This document shows positions 49,613 to 61,758 of a stretch of 64,000 nucleotides of DNA, piece after piece (position 1 is the first letter of the stretch; each line of letters begins with the position of its first letter). The stretch lies in assembly GCA_005774545.1 (NCBI GenBank), contig VAUL01000001.1, forward strand, positions 179,626 to 243,625, given 5' to 3'. Both the position numbers and the translations under genes were made by a program. The notes beneath the pieces are model-generated. The model was not told the origin of the DNA. It saw only the letters and a list, made by a program, of their open reading frames with translations, and did no database searches. Source of the stretch: Deltaproteobacteria bacterium (GTDB lineage Bacteria > Desulfobacterota > Desulfuromonadia > Desulfuromonadales > BM103).

Positions 49613-50890
49613 TTATTGTTTTCCGAAGACGACCCTGCCGCCGACGATGGTGAAGCGGGCGCCGCCTTTCATGGTCTGGCCAAGGAACGGGGAGTTCTTC
49701 GACTTGCTCCGCAGCCCTTCGGGGGTGACCGTCCACTGCTTGTCGGGGTCGATCACGGTGATGTCGGCCGGCGCACCGGCCTTGAGGGTGCCGCGGCCAA
49801 GGCCGAGGATGAGCGCCGGATTGACGGCCATCCGCTCGACCATCTGCGGCAGGGTCAGCACCCCCTCGGCCACCAGGCGCAGCGCCAGCGGCAGGGAGGT
49901 CTCCAGGCCGACGATGCCGTTCATCGCCTCGTTGAATTCGACATCCTTCTCGTCGAGGTGGTGCGGGGCGTGATCGGTGGCGATGCAGTCGATGGTGCCG
50001 TCCCTGAGTCCCTCCTTGATCGCGGCGACGTCGTCAGCCTCGCGCAGCGGCGGATTCATCTTGGCATTGGTGTTGTAGCCGCGCACGGCATCATCGGTGA
50101 GGGTGAAATAGTGAGGGGCGGATTCGCAGGTCACTGCGACGCCGCGCGCCTTGGCTTCACGGATGATCCGCACCGACCCCTTGGTCGATACGTGCGCGAT
50201 GTGCACCGGGGCGCCGGTGTACTCGGCGAGCATCACTTCGCGAGCGGTAGCGATATCCTCGGCGATGCGGGGAATGCCCTTCAGTCCCAGCTCGGTGGAG
50301 GTAAATCCTTCGTTCATCGTCCCCTCCCCCACCAGGTCGAGATCCTCGGCATGGGAGATGACCATGATGCCGATCCCCTTGGCATACTGCAGGGCGCGGC
50401 GCATCAGTTCGGCATTTCTGACCGGCTTGCCGTCATCGGAGACCGCCACGCAGCCGGTTTCCTTGAGCTCGCCCATTTCGCTGAGACGTTCGCCGCCCAT
50501 TCCCTGGGTGATGGTGCCGACCGGGAAGACGTTGCAGAAGCCCTCGGTTTTGGCCTTGTTGATGATATAGCTGGCAACCGCCTTGTTGTCGATGACCGGC
50601 TTGGTATTCGGCATGCAGCAGACCGAGGTGAAGCCGCCGGCAACCGCCGCCAGGGTGCCGGAGACGATGTCCTCCTTGTATTCGAGGCCGGGATCGCGCA
50701 GATGCACATGCATGTCGATCAGCCCGGGCGTCACGTAGCAGCCGGCGGCATCGATCGTCTCCGTATTGGCCGGAGCGGCGAGGTTCTTGCCGACCTGCTT
50801 GATGATACCGTCTTCCACCAGAACGTCCTGAACTTCGTCGAACTGCTGGGTCGGATCGATCACCCGCCCACCTTTGATCAGCAGATTCAT
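49613..50890 (-). CDS. pyrC: dihydroorotase
   Basis: A 425-aa metal-dependent amidohydrolase. Metal ligands are visible in [13 protein letters not shown] (HxH), the carbamylated Lys region [17 protein letters not shown], and ATDHAPH. Length and the type I layout (with the extra N-terminal sheet [24 protein letters not shown]) fit dihydroorotase. It forms carbamoyl aspartate and dihydroorotate interconversion. 85 bases separate it from pyrB; that gap holds a hairpin repeat. Confidence 0.96.
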   Translation of the reverse strand: MNLLIKGGRVIDPTQQFDEVQDVLVEDGIIKQVGKNLAAPANTETIDAAGCYVTPGLIDMHVHLRDPGLEYKEDIVSGTLAAVAGGFTSVCCMPNTKPVIDNKAVASYIINKAKTEGFCNVFPVGTITQGMGGERLSEMGELKETGCVAVSDDGKPVRNAELMRRALQYAKGIGIMVISHAEDLDLVGEGTMNEGFTSTELGLKGIPRIAEDIATAREVMLAEYTGAPVHIAHVSTKGSVRIIREAKARGVAVTCESAPHYFTLTDDAVRGYNTNAKMNPPLREADDVAAIKEGLRDGTIDCIATDHAPHHLDEKDVEFNEAMNGIVGLETSLPLALRLVAEGVLTLPQMVERMAVNPALILGLGRGTLKAGAPADITVIDPDKQWTVTPEGLRSKSKNSPFLGQTMKGGARFTIVGGRVVFGKQ

Positions 50891-50927
50891 ATGGTCACCT
50901 CATCATCAAGATTGATGTTTTGTCTAA

Positions 50928-50975
50928 GGGCAGGGCATGTGCCTGCCCAGTCAAGGGCACCCACAAGGGGCGCCC

Positions 50976-50980
<5 letters not shown>
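50928..50980 (-). repeat. interspersed palindromic repeat between pyrB and pyrC
   Basis: Two hairpins in tandem: GGGCAGG (50928-50934)/CCTGCCC (50942-50948), and GGGCACCC (50955-50962)/GGGCGCCC (50968-50975), with loop ACAAG. Together with GTAGGGGCG on the minus strand they match the widely scattered repeat seen in other genomes (GGGCGACCACAAGGGTCGCC-like; from memory). The TAG of GTAGGGG is the pyrB stop codon. Confidence 0.75.
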
Positions 50981-51908
<928 letters not shown>

Positions 51909-51929
51909 GTCTTCTCCTCCCTCGTACGG

Positions 51930-52597
<668 letters not shown>

Positions 52598-52630
52598 TTA
52601 AAAGGGGTTGATACCTGCTGAATTTCGCGG

Positions 52631-52660
52631 ACTATAGCAAGGTGCGGCCACGCCCGTCAA
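52631..52660 (-). promoter_or_regulatory. putative pyr operon promoter
   Basis: On the minus strand TTGACG (52660-52655), 18-base spacer, TATAGT (52636-52631). Transcription would start about 25-30 bases before the PyrR hairpin. Confidence 0.6.
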
Positions 52661-52683
52661 CGGTAAATTGCCGGCGGCGGTCC

Positions 52684-53331
52684 CTATCTGAAGCTGCAGC
52701 CCTTCTCCTCGGGGCGGCAAGCCATGTCATAAAGCTGCTGTTTGGTCACCTTCCCCTCCTGCAGTTGCGCCGTCCAGTAGTCGACCCGGTCCTTGGCGGG
52801 GGTCAGATGCAACTTCTCGCGGTAGACGTATCCGACGAAGTAGCGATCCTCTTCAACGGACTTGGATGGGGAAAACGCCGGGGCCGCTGTTGCCGGCGGC
52901 CCGTCGAGACGCTTCCCCCCGCCGGCCGGACGCGGTTTGCCGGCCGGCGCTGGTGCTGACGGCTTCGCGGCAAGCAGCGGAGCAATCTGTTGCGGCAATT
53001 CGCCGGAGATCCCCTGCCGGCCGACAAGGAGCAGGTTGCCGCCGGCCGGACCGACGACCAGGAACCGTCCCGCCCTGGCGGAGACGAAGTCGCTTTCGAC
53101 CAGGGCCAGTTCGGCGGCGGCAAAACGGTTGAGCCAGGCCTCGACCTGGGCGGCGTCGGCAAGCACCACGACATTCACGGGGGTTGCCAGCCTGTCGCCG
53201 ATGCGGCGGGCCAGCTGTTCCGCCTGCTTGGCGGCGGCAGTCCCGGAGTGCTGGCTGACGGCCAGATTGATCGCCGCATCGGCGACGACCGCCTGCGCCA
53301 GCAGGACCACAACCAGGAGAAAGCGTCTCAT
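52684..53331 (-). CDS. exported hypothetical protein
   Basis: A 215-aa secreted protein with a signal peptide (MRRFLLVVVLLAQAVVADA). The first half is predicted alpha/beta and looks like the start of a phosphate/phosphonate-binding-type module (INLAVSQHSGTAAAKQAEQLARRI, VNVVVLADAAQVEAWLNRFAAAELALVE). A Pro/Ala/Gly/Lys-rich linker (residues about 118-155) follows, then a C-terminal module with TAQLQEGKVTKQQLYDMACRP. It is not a complete binding protein. No family recognised. Lies between pyrR and lepB on the minus strand. Confidence 0.65.
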   Translation of the reverse strand: MRRFLLVVVLLAQAVVADAAINLAVSQHSGTAAAKQAEQLARRIGDRLATPVNVVVLADAAQVEAWLNRFAAAELALVESDFVSARAGRFLVVGPAGGNLLLVGRQGISGELPQQIAPLLAAKPSAPAPAGKPRPAGGGKRLDGPPATAAPAFSPSKSVEEDRYFVGYVYREKLHLTPAKDRVDYWTAQLQEGKVTKQQLYDMACRPEEKGCSFR

Positions 53332-53361
53332 GTCAGTCCTTTCCGGGCGACGCGGCGGGGA

Positions 53362-54017
53362 CTATTCGATCAGCCGCCCGATGCGTCCCCAACGCGGAAG
53401 AAAGCGCTCGCTGTCCCACGACCAGTACTTGATGAATGCCAGCCCCTTGATCTCCGCATTGCTGACATATCCCCAGAAACGGCTGTCGTAGGAGCGGTCC
53501 CGGTTGTCGCCCATCATGAAATAGTGCCCGGACGGAACCTTGACCGGCGGCATGTTGTCGCGACCGCCGGGGACCAGGCTGCCGTCCTTGAAGACCGCTT
53601 CCGGAATCACCAGGGGCTGATTGTTGACGAAGACTTTCTTGTCGCGAATCTCGACGGTATCGCCGGGGAGACCGATAACGCGCTTGATGAAGTCGCGGCG
53701 CTGCCAGAAGGATTTTTCGCGGTCCTCGGGGAATTCGAACACCACGATATCGCCGCGCCGCGGTTCGCGGATCGTCAGGAAACGGCCGTCAACGCCCGGG
53801 ATCTGCAGACCGTAGATGAATTTGTTGACCAGCAGGTGATCGCCGATCAGCAGGGTGTCCTCCATCGAGCCGGACGGGATCTTGAACGCCTGGACGACAA
53901 ACGTCCGGATGATCAGAGCAAGAACCGCCGCAACCAGCAAGGCCTCCGTCCAGTCGCGGAGGGCCGACTTCTGACCGTGCTTCTCGCGCCGGGCCGATTT
54001 CTTCTTGAACCATCCCA

Positions 54018-54018
<1 letters not shown>
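53362..54018 (-). CDS. lepB: signal peptidase I
   Basis: A 218-aa inner-membrane serine protease that removes Sec signal peptides. One N-terminal membrane helix (LLVAAVLALIIRTFVV) is followed by the catalytic Ser in IPSGSMEDTL, the general-base Lys in RDFIKRVIGLPGD, and GDNRDRSYDSR. The start is GTG at 54016-54018 sharing one base with the lepA stop (TAGTG); AAGGAGAA lies eight bases before. Linked to lepA as in many bacteria. Confidence 0.95.
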
Positions 54019-55823
<1,805 letters not shown>

Positions 55824-55866
55824 CAGGGTATAATCCAGGGAAGACATTTTTTGTTCGAAACAATAA

Positions 55867-55895
55867 AAAATAGCGAAAATGCCGATAAGTGTAAA
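55867..55895 (-). promoter_or_regulatory. putative lepA-lepB promoter
   Basis: Minus-strand TTTACA (55895-55890), 17-base spacer, TATTTT (55872-55867). It would give a leader of about 35 bases to ATG 55823. Confidence 0.5.
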
Positions 55896-55912
55896 GGTTG
55901 AAAAAGGGGCGA

Positions 55913-55941
55913 TTGCGCAGACCGGCGCCAGGAATTATCCT
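55913..55941 (+). promoter_or_regulatory. putative promoter of the acyl-CoA synthetase gene
   Basis: TTGCGC (55913-55918), 17-base spacer, TATCCT (55936-55941), in the 156-base divergent region with lepA. Confidence 0.45.
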
Positions 55942-55979
55942 GTAATTGGAATCACTCGGCATGAGGCTCCGGAGGACAT

Positions 55980-57860
55980 ATGACACTGATCGTCGATCTT
56001 TTGCGCCAGAGTTGCCTGAAATTCGGCGACAAACCTGCCTTCCGGGTCAAGACCGCAGGGCAGTGGAACGACTACAGCTATCGTCAGTTGTGGACCGATT
56101 CCGACCATATTGCCACGGCGCTGAGCGAATGGGGGTTTCAAAACGGCGAACGCGCCGCCATCCTTGCCCCCGCTTCGCCGGTCTGGGTCTCCGCCTATTT
56201 CGGCATCATGAAGGCAAACGGCATCATCGTCCCCATCGACAAGGAACTCAAGCGGGGTGAAGTGCGCCACGTGCTCGAGGATTGCGGCGCGCGACTGATC
56301 TTCACCACCGAGGATCACCTGGACACGGTTCGGGAGTTGCTGGGAACCCTGCCGGCCCTTGAAAAAGTGGTCCTGCTGACCCCGCCACTTGCCGCCAGAG
56401 TCCGGATGACATCCCAGGCGGAGGGGGCCCTGGCCGAACTCGTCAACGAATGGCGACGACTGGCAGCGGACTACCATATCCGCAAGGAAGACATCCGGCG
56501 CCTCGAAACCAGCGCCACAACCCTGCAGAACCTTCTGACCCCGGGTGCCGCCTGGTCGGAAACGGGGGGACGGGTGCCCCCCGGTATTTTGAAAATGGAA
56601 CGCCGCAGGCACGGCGACCATTCCATAGAGACAATCGACACCTTCAAAAAAGACGGGAAACCACCGGCATTGATACGGCAGGCCGACGATGTGGCGGTCA
56701 TTCTCTACACGTCCGGGACGACCGGCCGCTCCAAGGGGGCGATGTTGAGCCATGCGAACATCGTCAGCAACATCCGTACGGCAACAGCCGTGTTCGACCT
56801 CGACGAAAACATCCGCATGCTCTCCTTCCTCCCCATCAATCATGTATTCGAACAGGTCGCCGGCATGCTGCTGCCGCTTTCGCTCGGCGGCACCGTCAGT
56901 TTTGTCGAAAGCCTGAAAAAACTCGGTGACAATCTGGTCGAAGTCAAACCCAACTTCCTGCTCGGCGTTCCGGCCGTATTCCGGCTTCTGCTCGATCGTC
57001 TGCAGAGAAACATCGAAGGCCGATTCCTCTCCCGGACGCTTTTCGCCTTCGCCCTGACCCGCCCGCTGATCGTGCGCAAAGTGAGGGAAACTCTCGGCGG
57101 CATGCCGATCTTTGTCAGCGGCGGCGCGGCGCTCGACCCGGAAGTTGCCAGGGGCCTGATGGATCTCGGCATCATGGTCTACCAGGGCTACGGGATTACC
57201 GAAACGTCTCCGGTGATCGCGGTCGAGTCGCCGCGGGCCAGAAAACTGGGGACGGTCGGTCTCCCCTTCCCCGGCGTCGACGTGCGGATCAACCAGCCCA
57301 ACGATGAAGGTGTCGGTGAAATTTGGGTGAAAGGGCCGAACGTGATGCGCGGTTATTACAACAACCCGCAGGCTACGGCCGAGGTTCTCACCGACGGGTG
57401 GTACCACACGGGAGACCTGGGGCGGCTGGACAGCGACGGCATGCTGTCAATCTGCGGCCGGCTAAAGAACGTGATCGTCACGGCCAACGGCAAAAATGTC
57501 TATCCGGAAGAGGTCGAGAACGAATTGCTGCACAGCCCGTTTATCGCCGAAGTCATGGTTTACGGTCACAAGGTTTCCCGGACAGCCGAAGAGGTTTACG
57601 CCCTGATTTATCCGGATCAGGAGGCTCTTGACCGGTATGCCCGGGAGCACGGCCTGGCGCCGATGACGGAAGCACGGGTTGAAGGGCTGATACGCGACGA
57701 GGTGCTCAGGCTCGGCAAAAATCTTGCTGATTACAAGCGGATACGCAAGTTCAACCTGCGCGAGGATGAATTCCCCAAGACCACGACCCGCAAGATCAAG
57801 CGCTTTATCGTCGAGGCAGGGATCGACGCAGTGGACGCGCCGGACGAAACATCGCCGTGA
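55980..57860 (+). CDS. long-chain acyl-CoA synthetase (AMP-forming)
   Basis: A 626-aa AMP-dependent synthetase/ligase. The adenylate-forming motif ILYTSGTTGRSKGAMLSH is near residue 238; VYQGYGITETSPVIAVESP and YHTGDLGRLDSDGMLSICGRLKNVIVTANGKNVYPEEVE are typical of FadD-like enzymes. It activates long-chain fatty acids as acyl-CoA at the inner membrane. GGAGGACAT precedes ATG 55980. It is separate from the operon on the other strand; a small ferredoxin gene lies just behind it in opposite direction. Confidence 0.92.
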   Translation: MTLIVDLLRQSCLKFGDKPAFRVKTAGQWNDYSYRQLWTDSDHIATALSEWGFQNGERAAILAPASPVWVSAYFGIMKANGIIVPIDKELKRGEVRHVLEDCGARLIFTTEDHLDTVRELLGTLPALEKVVLLTPPLAARVRMTSQAEGALAELVNEWRRLAADYHIRKEDIRRLETSATTLQNLLTPGAAWSETGGRVPPGILKMERRRHGDHSIETIDTFKKDGKPPALIRQADDVAVILYTSGTTGRSKGAMLSHANIVSNIRTATAVFDLDENIRMLSFLPINHVFEQVAGMLLPLSLGGTVSFVESLKKLGDNLVEVKPNFLLGVPAVFRLLLDRLQRNIEGRFLSRTLFAFALTRPLIVRKVRETLGGMPIFVSGGAALDPEVARGLMDLGIMVYQGYGITETSPVIAVESPRARKLGTVGLPFPGVDVRINQPNDEGVGEIWVKGPNVMRGYYNNPQATAEVLTDGWYHTGDLGRLDSDGMLSICGRLKNVIVTANGKNVYPEEVENELLHSPFIAEVMVYGHKVSRTAEEVYALIYPDQEALDRYAREHGLAPMTEARVEGLIRDEVLRLGKNLADYKRIRKFNLREDEFPKTTTRKIKRFIVEAGIDAVDAPDETSP

Positions 57861-57887
57861 CAAAGCCGGTCGAACGCGCGGCGATGA

Positions 57888-58064
57888 TTACTCCTCGAAA
57901 TGGATCGCCCCGTGCGGACAGGCCGGGATGCAAAGTCCGTCGAGATCGCATCTGGCTTCGTCGACGACAGCCTTGCCGCCAACCAGGGTCAGCGCGCTGT
58001 GCGGGCAGACCTTGACGCACTCCCCGGATCCACAGCACTTCTTCTTATCAATCACGATTTTCAT
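57888..58064 (-). CDS. small ferredoxin with Ser and Asp replacing two cluster cysteines
   Basis: A 58-aa protein with the fold and two pseudo-repeats of a 2[4Fe-4S] ferredoxin. Motif I is C10-C11-G-S13-G-E-C16-V-K-V-C20-P, and motif II is C39-D-L-D42-G-L-C45-I-P-A-C49-P. The second Cys of each CxxCxxC is missing: Ser 13 and Asp 42 take the places. The Asp at that position is the known feature of Pyrococcus furiosus ferredoxin, where it permits [3Fe-4S]/[4Fe-4S] change. ATG 58062-58064 gives the compact N-terminus MKIVIDKKK; a longer frame adds an unrelated tail. Cluster type is inference. Confidence 0.88.
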   Translation of the reverse strand: MKIVIDKKKCCGSGECVKVCPHSALTLVGGKAVVDEARCDLDGLCIPACPHGAIHFEE

Positions 58065-58095
58065 GGACTGAACGCCTTTCGCATGGATGATCCCG

Positions 58096-58776
58096 TCAGC
58101 GCCTGGCAAGCCGGCCGAACTCTTCGGCAAGGTGCGGAGACAGGCCTGAAAACCTGAGGCCGAAGCCGGTCGGATAATGGGGCTTCAGCGGATTCGGCCG
58201 GCGGTTGAGCCAGACGACCTCTCCGCGGCAGGAAATGAGCCGGTCCGTTCCGGGGAGTACAAAGGAAAGGGTGAGCGCCTCCCCCACCGGGACGTCAGCC
58301 GGACTTTCCACGAAAATGCCGCCGCTGCTGATATCCAGGGACTTCCCCCGGAGGGTTTCCCCCTGCCACTCGAAGTTGACCGCCATGAAGCACGACTGGC
58401 GGTGTTCGCGGATCCCGCTCAGAAACTGGCGCCCGGCCTGCAGGAACAGCTGCCGGTGAAGCGGCTTGGAAAGGACGGCATCGCATCCGGCGCGCCGTGC
58501 CGAATCCACCTGCCCCGGCATGTCCTGGTCGCAGACCAGGATGACCGGCAGATCGCGAAAAGCCGGAGTCGCCTTGATCCGGCGGCAGCATTCCTCGCCG
58601 GTCAAGGGGCGCATTGACCAGGCAAGGAAGAGCAGTTGGGGCTTTTCGACTTCAAGTTGCGAAAACAGGTCGTCGCTGCTCGCCACTTCGACGACCTGCG
58701 CCGGCGTCTTTTGCAGGAACTGTCGTTCGATCGAGCGGAAAAAGCGTGAATCATCCGCCAGCATAATACGCAGCAT
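58096..58776 (-). CDS. pseudo-receiver/PilZ protein 1
   Basis: A 226-aa protein with an N-terminal receiver (REC) domain 1-118 and a C-terminal PilZ domain 122-215. The acidic pocket is intact (ADDS 7-10) and the late Lys (LSKPLHRQLF, K104) is present, but the phosphoacceptor position is Ala 52 (PQLLFLAWSM). The PilZ c-di-GMP motif is degenerate: IREHRQ gives R123-x-x-R126 instead of RxxxR, while SLDISSGGIF is normal. So neither phosphorylation nor typical c-di-GMP binding is expected. It is a close tandem relative of the next gene. Confidence 0.85.
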   Translation of the reverse strand: MLRIMLADDSRFFRSIERQFLQKTPAQVVEVASSDDLFSQLEVEKPQLLFLAWSMRPLTGEECCRRIKATPAFRDLPVILVCDQDMPGQVDSARRAGCDAVLSKPLHRQLFLQAGRQFLSGIREHRQSCFMAVNFEWQGETLRGKSLDISSGGIFVESPADVPVGEALTLSFVLPGTDRLISCRGEVVWLNRRPNPLKPHYPTGFGLRFSGLSPHLAEEFGRLARR

Positions 58777-58806
58777 TACCAGCCCCCCTCGCTGATAAAA
58801 TTACCC

Positions 58807-59505
58807 TCAGCTGCCGAAGCATCGGCGCAGAGCGATCCCCGCCTCTTCGGAAATGTCGACGAACTCGAGCCCGTAGCCTGCAGGATAATCGGGCTTGATC
58901 GCCTCCTTGTGCATATTGACCCAAGCAACCCGGCCGGTCAAGGAGACAACGGTTCGCTCAGGATCGGGCAGGCGCAGACGCAAAGTCAGATGTTCCCCTT
59001 TCGCCGCCCTCGGCTCGATTTTGAGAAACAGCCCCCCGCTGCTGATGTCGATGCACAGACCGTGACGCTCGCTCCCCCGCCATGTGACGGAAACCGGGAG
59101 ATCGCTGTGCCTCCGCGGTTCGCGACGGTCGATGCTGACCAGCAGCTGGTGCCCGGCAGCAAGGAACAGGCGGCGGTCGAGCGGCTTGGCAAGGAAGGCG
59201 TCACAGCCGGCGGCCATGGCCTGCTGCTGCAGTTCCGGACACATCCGGCTGCCGATCAGGACGATCGGGATGTTGATCAGTTCCGGGTCGGAACGAAACT
59301 GCCGGCAGCACGCCAAGCCGTCGGCCCCGGGAAGGTCAATGTTCATGAAAACCAGGCTGGGCCGATGGTTGCGCGCCAGGGCCAGTGCCTCCCCGGCGCT
59401 TCTTGCTTCGAGGAGCGACGCAGGCGTATTGCGCAGGAACTGCCGTTCGAGATTGAGGAAGAACGGCGAGTCGTCAACGAGCAGGATACAGAGCGGCGTC
59501 GGCAT
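58807..59505 (-). CDS. pseudo-receiver/PilZ protein 2
   Basis: A 232-aa paralogue of the preceding gene, with the same shared opening (LVDDSPFFLNLERQFLRNTP). The phosphoacceptor position is Asn 55 (LVFMNIDLPGADG), so it is unlikely to be phosphorylated on Asp. Its PilZ domain has the intact c-di-GMP motif RREPRR (RxxxR) and CIDISSGGLFLKIE. This is a c-di-GMP effector candidate. ATG 59503-59505 is chosen over an upstream TTG at 59529. Confidence 0.86.
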   Translation of the reverse strand: MPTPLCILLVDDSPFFLNLERQFLRNTPASLLEARSAGEALALARNHRPSLVFMNIDLPGADGLACCRQFRSDPELINIPIVLIGSRMCPELQQQAMAAGCDAFLAKPLDRRLFLAAGHQLLVSIDRREPRRHSDLPVSVTWRGSERHGLCIDISSGGLFLKIEPRAAKGEHLTLRLRLPDPERTVVSLTGRVAWVNMHKEAIKPDYPAGYGLEFVDISEEAGIALRRCFGS

Positions 59506-59579
59506 CCGTTTACGCTTTCCGGTCCGCAATCAGCATTTCTTCTTCCCTCTGCATTCGCAAGGTGCTATAGTCCGCCGCC

Positions 59580-59888
59580 ATGCACGGATCGTCCTCAATC
59601 ATTCTGACCGGCAAACAGGCCCGTTACCTGCGGGGTCTTGGCCACAGCCTGCGTCCCATCGTCATGCTCGGGCGCCAGGAAATCACCGACAGCATTCGCA
59701 CCGCCCTCGACGAAGCGCTGTCCGCCCACGAGCTGATCAAGGTCAAACTCCAGGAAGGCTGTCTGCTCGATCGCCATGAAGCCGCCGGTCAGCTGGCCGC
59801 GGCAACCGGTGCCGCCGTCGCGCAGATCCTTGGCAAGACCATCCTTCTTTACCGCCCCAGCGACAAGAAGCTCATCACCCTCCCCTAG
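59580..59888 (+). CDS. yhbY: CRM-domain RNA-binding protein YhbY
   Basis: A 102-aa protein: LTGKQARYLRGLGHSLRPIVMLGRQEITDSIRTALDEALSAHELIKVKL is the CRM domain, and GKTILLYRPSDKKLITLP is its end. YhbY associates with 50S precursors. ATG 59580 has a modest ribosome site. It is divergent from the PilZ genes and convergent with dgt. Confidence 0.93.
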   Translation: MHGSSSIILTGKQARYLRGLGHSLRPIVMLGRQEITDSIRTALDEALSAHELIKVKLQEGCLLDRHEAAGQLAAATGAAVAQILGKTILLYRPSDKKLITLP

Positions 59889-59900
59889 CCTCTTCCTGCC

Positions 59901-61037
59901 TCACACCCGTTCGTACGGGTCGAACAGCCGCTTGTATTCGTCCAGTGCGTACCGATCGGTCATTCCGGCAATATAGTCGCAGATCACGCGTTCGCGACCA
60001 TGTTCGGCGAACCGCGCCTGATAGGCAAACGGCAACAGCACCGGAGAGGCACAGTAGCTCTCGAACAGCATGGTCAGAAACCGCTCGGCCTTGATGCGCA
60101 TCCGTTCGACCTTGTAATGGTGATAAAGCTTTTCGCGCAGGAACTGCTTGAGTGCCCGGTTCTTCCCGGCGATTTCCGGACTGAAGCCGACCAGGTTGGC
60201 GGGACAGGCCCGGACATCATCGAGGGTTGCAATCCCCGCAGCCCGGATGCGCCGCGCCGTTTCGTCAACCAGGTCGAGGATCAGCAGGCCGATCAGGTGA
60301 CTGATGGTCTGATAGACAAGCCGTTCGCCGACGAGGTCCGGGTATTTCGTCGAGACCAGTTGCATGGTTTCCGCCCAGAGCCCGACTTCGTGCAAGGCTT
60401 CTGGATCGATGTAGCCGGCCTTGAGCCCGTCGTCGATGTCATGGTTGTTGTAGGCGATTTCGTCGGCCAGATCGATAATCTGTGCTTCCAGCGTCGGCCT
60501 GAGATCGAAGCGGTATTCGGCCAGATCTCCCTGCTCGGGGGCGTCGTAATCCGACGAGTGCTTGATGATCCCCTCGCGCGTCTCCCAGGTGAGGTTCAGA
60601 CCATTGAAGCCGGGGTAACGCTCTTCCAGCAGTTCGACAATCCGCAGCGACTGGCGATTATGCTCGAAACCGCCGTACGGCCCCATCAAGCGGTCGAGGA
60701 CCTCCTCCCCCGTGTGGCCGAACGGGGTGTGGCCGAGGTCGTGCGCCAGGGCCAGCGCTTCCACCAGGTCTTCATTCAGGCGCAGCCGCCGCGCGATCCC
60801 CCGACCGATCTGGGCGACCTCGAGGGAATGCGTCAGCCGGGTGCGATAGTAATCGCCTTCATGGTTGACAAACACCTGCGTCTTGTATTCGAGGCGCCGA
60901 AACGCCGCGCAATGGATGATCCGGTCGCGGTCGCGTTCGTAGGCCGGCCGGTCGTCCTTGAACATTTCGCCGTGGCAGCGCCCGCGCGAGCGCTCGCTGC
61001 GCGCCGCGTATTCCGCCAGATCGTTGCGCTCCATCAT
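59901..61037 (-). CDS. dgt: deoxyguanosinetriphosphate triphosphohydrolase
   Basis: A 378-aa HD-domain dNTPase. The HD motif is in ALAHDLGHTPFGHTGE, with the upstream His in TRLTHSLEVAQIG and the late Asp in LADEIAYNNHDIDDG. It hydrolyses dGTP to deoxyguanosine and triphosphate. Length is shorter than the E. coli enzyme but normal for the non-gamma group. Its promoter lies in the palindromic divergent region with rsmD. Confidence 0.93.
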   Translation of the reverse strand: MMERNDLAEYAARSERSRGRCHGEMFKDDRPAYERDRDRIIHCAAFRRLEYKTQVFVNHEGDYYRTRLTHSLEVAQIGRGIARRLRLNEDLVEALALAHDLGHTPFGHTGEEVLDRLMGPYGGFEHNRQSLRIVELLEERYPGFNGLNLTWETREGIIKHSSDYDAPEQGDLAEYRFDLRPTLEAQIIDLADEIAYNNHDIDDGLKAGYIDPEALHEVGLWAETMQLVSTKYPDLVGERLVYQTISHLIGLLILDLVDETARRIRAAGIATLDDVRACPANLVGFSPEIAGKNRALKQFLREKLYHHYKVERMRIKAERFLTMLFESYCASPVLLPFAYQARFAEHGRERVICDYIAGMTDRYALDEYKRLFDPYERV

Positions 61038-61062
61038 CGTCTCCAGTCATCTGAATTGTGTC

Positions 61063-61131
61063 ATTAAATCGTTATCCACCGTCACTGTCAAGCGCGCCGC
61101 GCTTGACGTTTCACGTAAATTGCGCTAGGTT
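61063..61131. promoter_or_regulatory. divergent dgt/rsmD promoters sharing a palindrome
   Basis: The palindrome GTCAAGCGCG-C-CGCGCTTGAC (61087-61107) has one arm as the minus-strand -35 TTGACA (61091-61086) with TTTAAT -10 (61068-61063), and the other as the plus-strand -35 TTGACG (61103-61108) with TAGGTT -10 (61126-61131). Both spacers are 17 bases. Confidence 0.7.
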
Positions 61132-61182
61132 TTTCGATATGTTATCGGTTTTGCACAGGTCAACGGCACAGAGGCGGCCCGG

Positions 61183-61758
61183 ATGCGGGTAATCGCCGGG
61201 AGTGCGAAAGGGCGGCGGCTGGCCGAGTTTTCCGGACGCGCCATCCGGCCGACGCCCGACCGGGTCAGGGAAGCCCTGTTCAGCATCCTTTACAGCCGCG
61301 GCGGCCTGGCGGCCGGAGGCAAGGTGGTCGACCTGTTCGCCGGCAGCGGCGCCCTGGGGATCGAGGCTTTGAGCCGCGGTGCAGCAGAGGGCTGGTTCGT
61401 CGACAGTTCCCGTGACGCGGTTGCCACCATTCGGGAAAACCTCAACCGTTGCAGCTTTTCCGACAAGGCCCGGATACTGGCACGCGACGTATGGGAGGCC
61501 CTGCCGCTGTTGGCGGACGCCAGCCCGTTTGACGTGATCTTTGCCGACCCTCCTTACGGCCGTGACCATGCCAGTCGGCTCCTTGAGGCGATCGATCGCT
61601 ACCGGCTGCTGGGAAAGAGGGGGATCCTGTGCCTTGAAACGGCCGCTTCAGATCCGGTTCCCCGGCAGGCCGGCGCCATCCAGTTGCAGGATCAGCGCCG
61701 CTACGGCCTGACAATGCTGCATTTCTACCAGCACTCCGCCGTGGAGGCCCCGGCATGA
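61183..61758 (+). CDS. rsmD: 16S rRNA m2G966 methyltransferase RsmD
   Basis: A 191-aa class I methyltransferase. MRVIAGSAKGRRL and IRPTPDRVREALFSIL open the RsmD family; the SAM motif VVDLFAGSGALGIEALSRGA and catalytic DPPYG (FADPPYGRDHA) are present. It methylates G966 of 16S rRNA. ATG 61183. The stop overlaps the coaD start by four bases (ATGA), the common rsmD-coaD pair. Confidence 0.95.
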   Translation: MRVIAGSAKGRRLAEFSGRAIRPTPDRVREALFSILYSRGGLAAGGKVVDLFAGSGALGIEALSRGAAEGWFVDSSRDAVATIRENLNRCSFSDKARILARDVWEALPLLADASPFDVIFADPPYGRDHASRLLEAIDRYRLLGKRGILCLETAASDPVPRQAGAIQLQDQRRYGLTMLHFYQHSAVEAPA

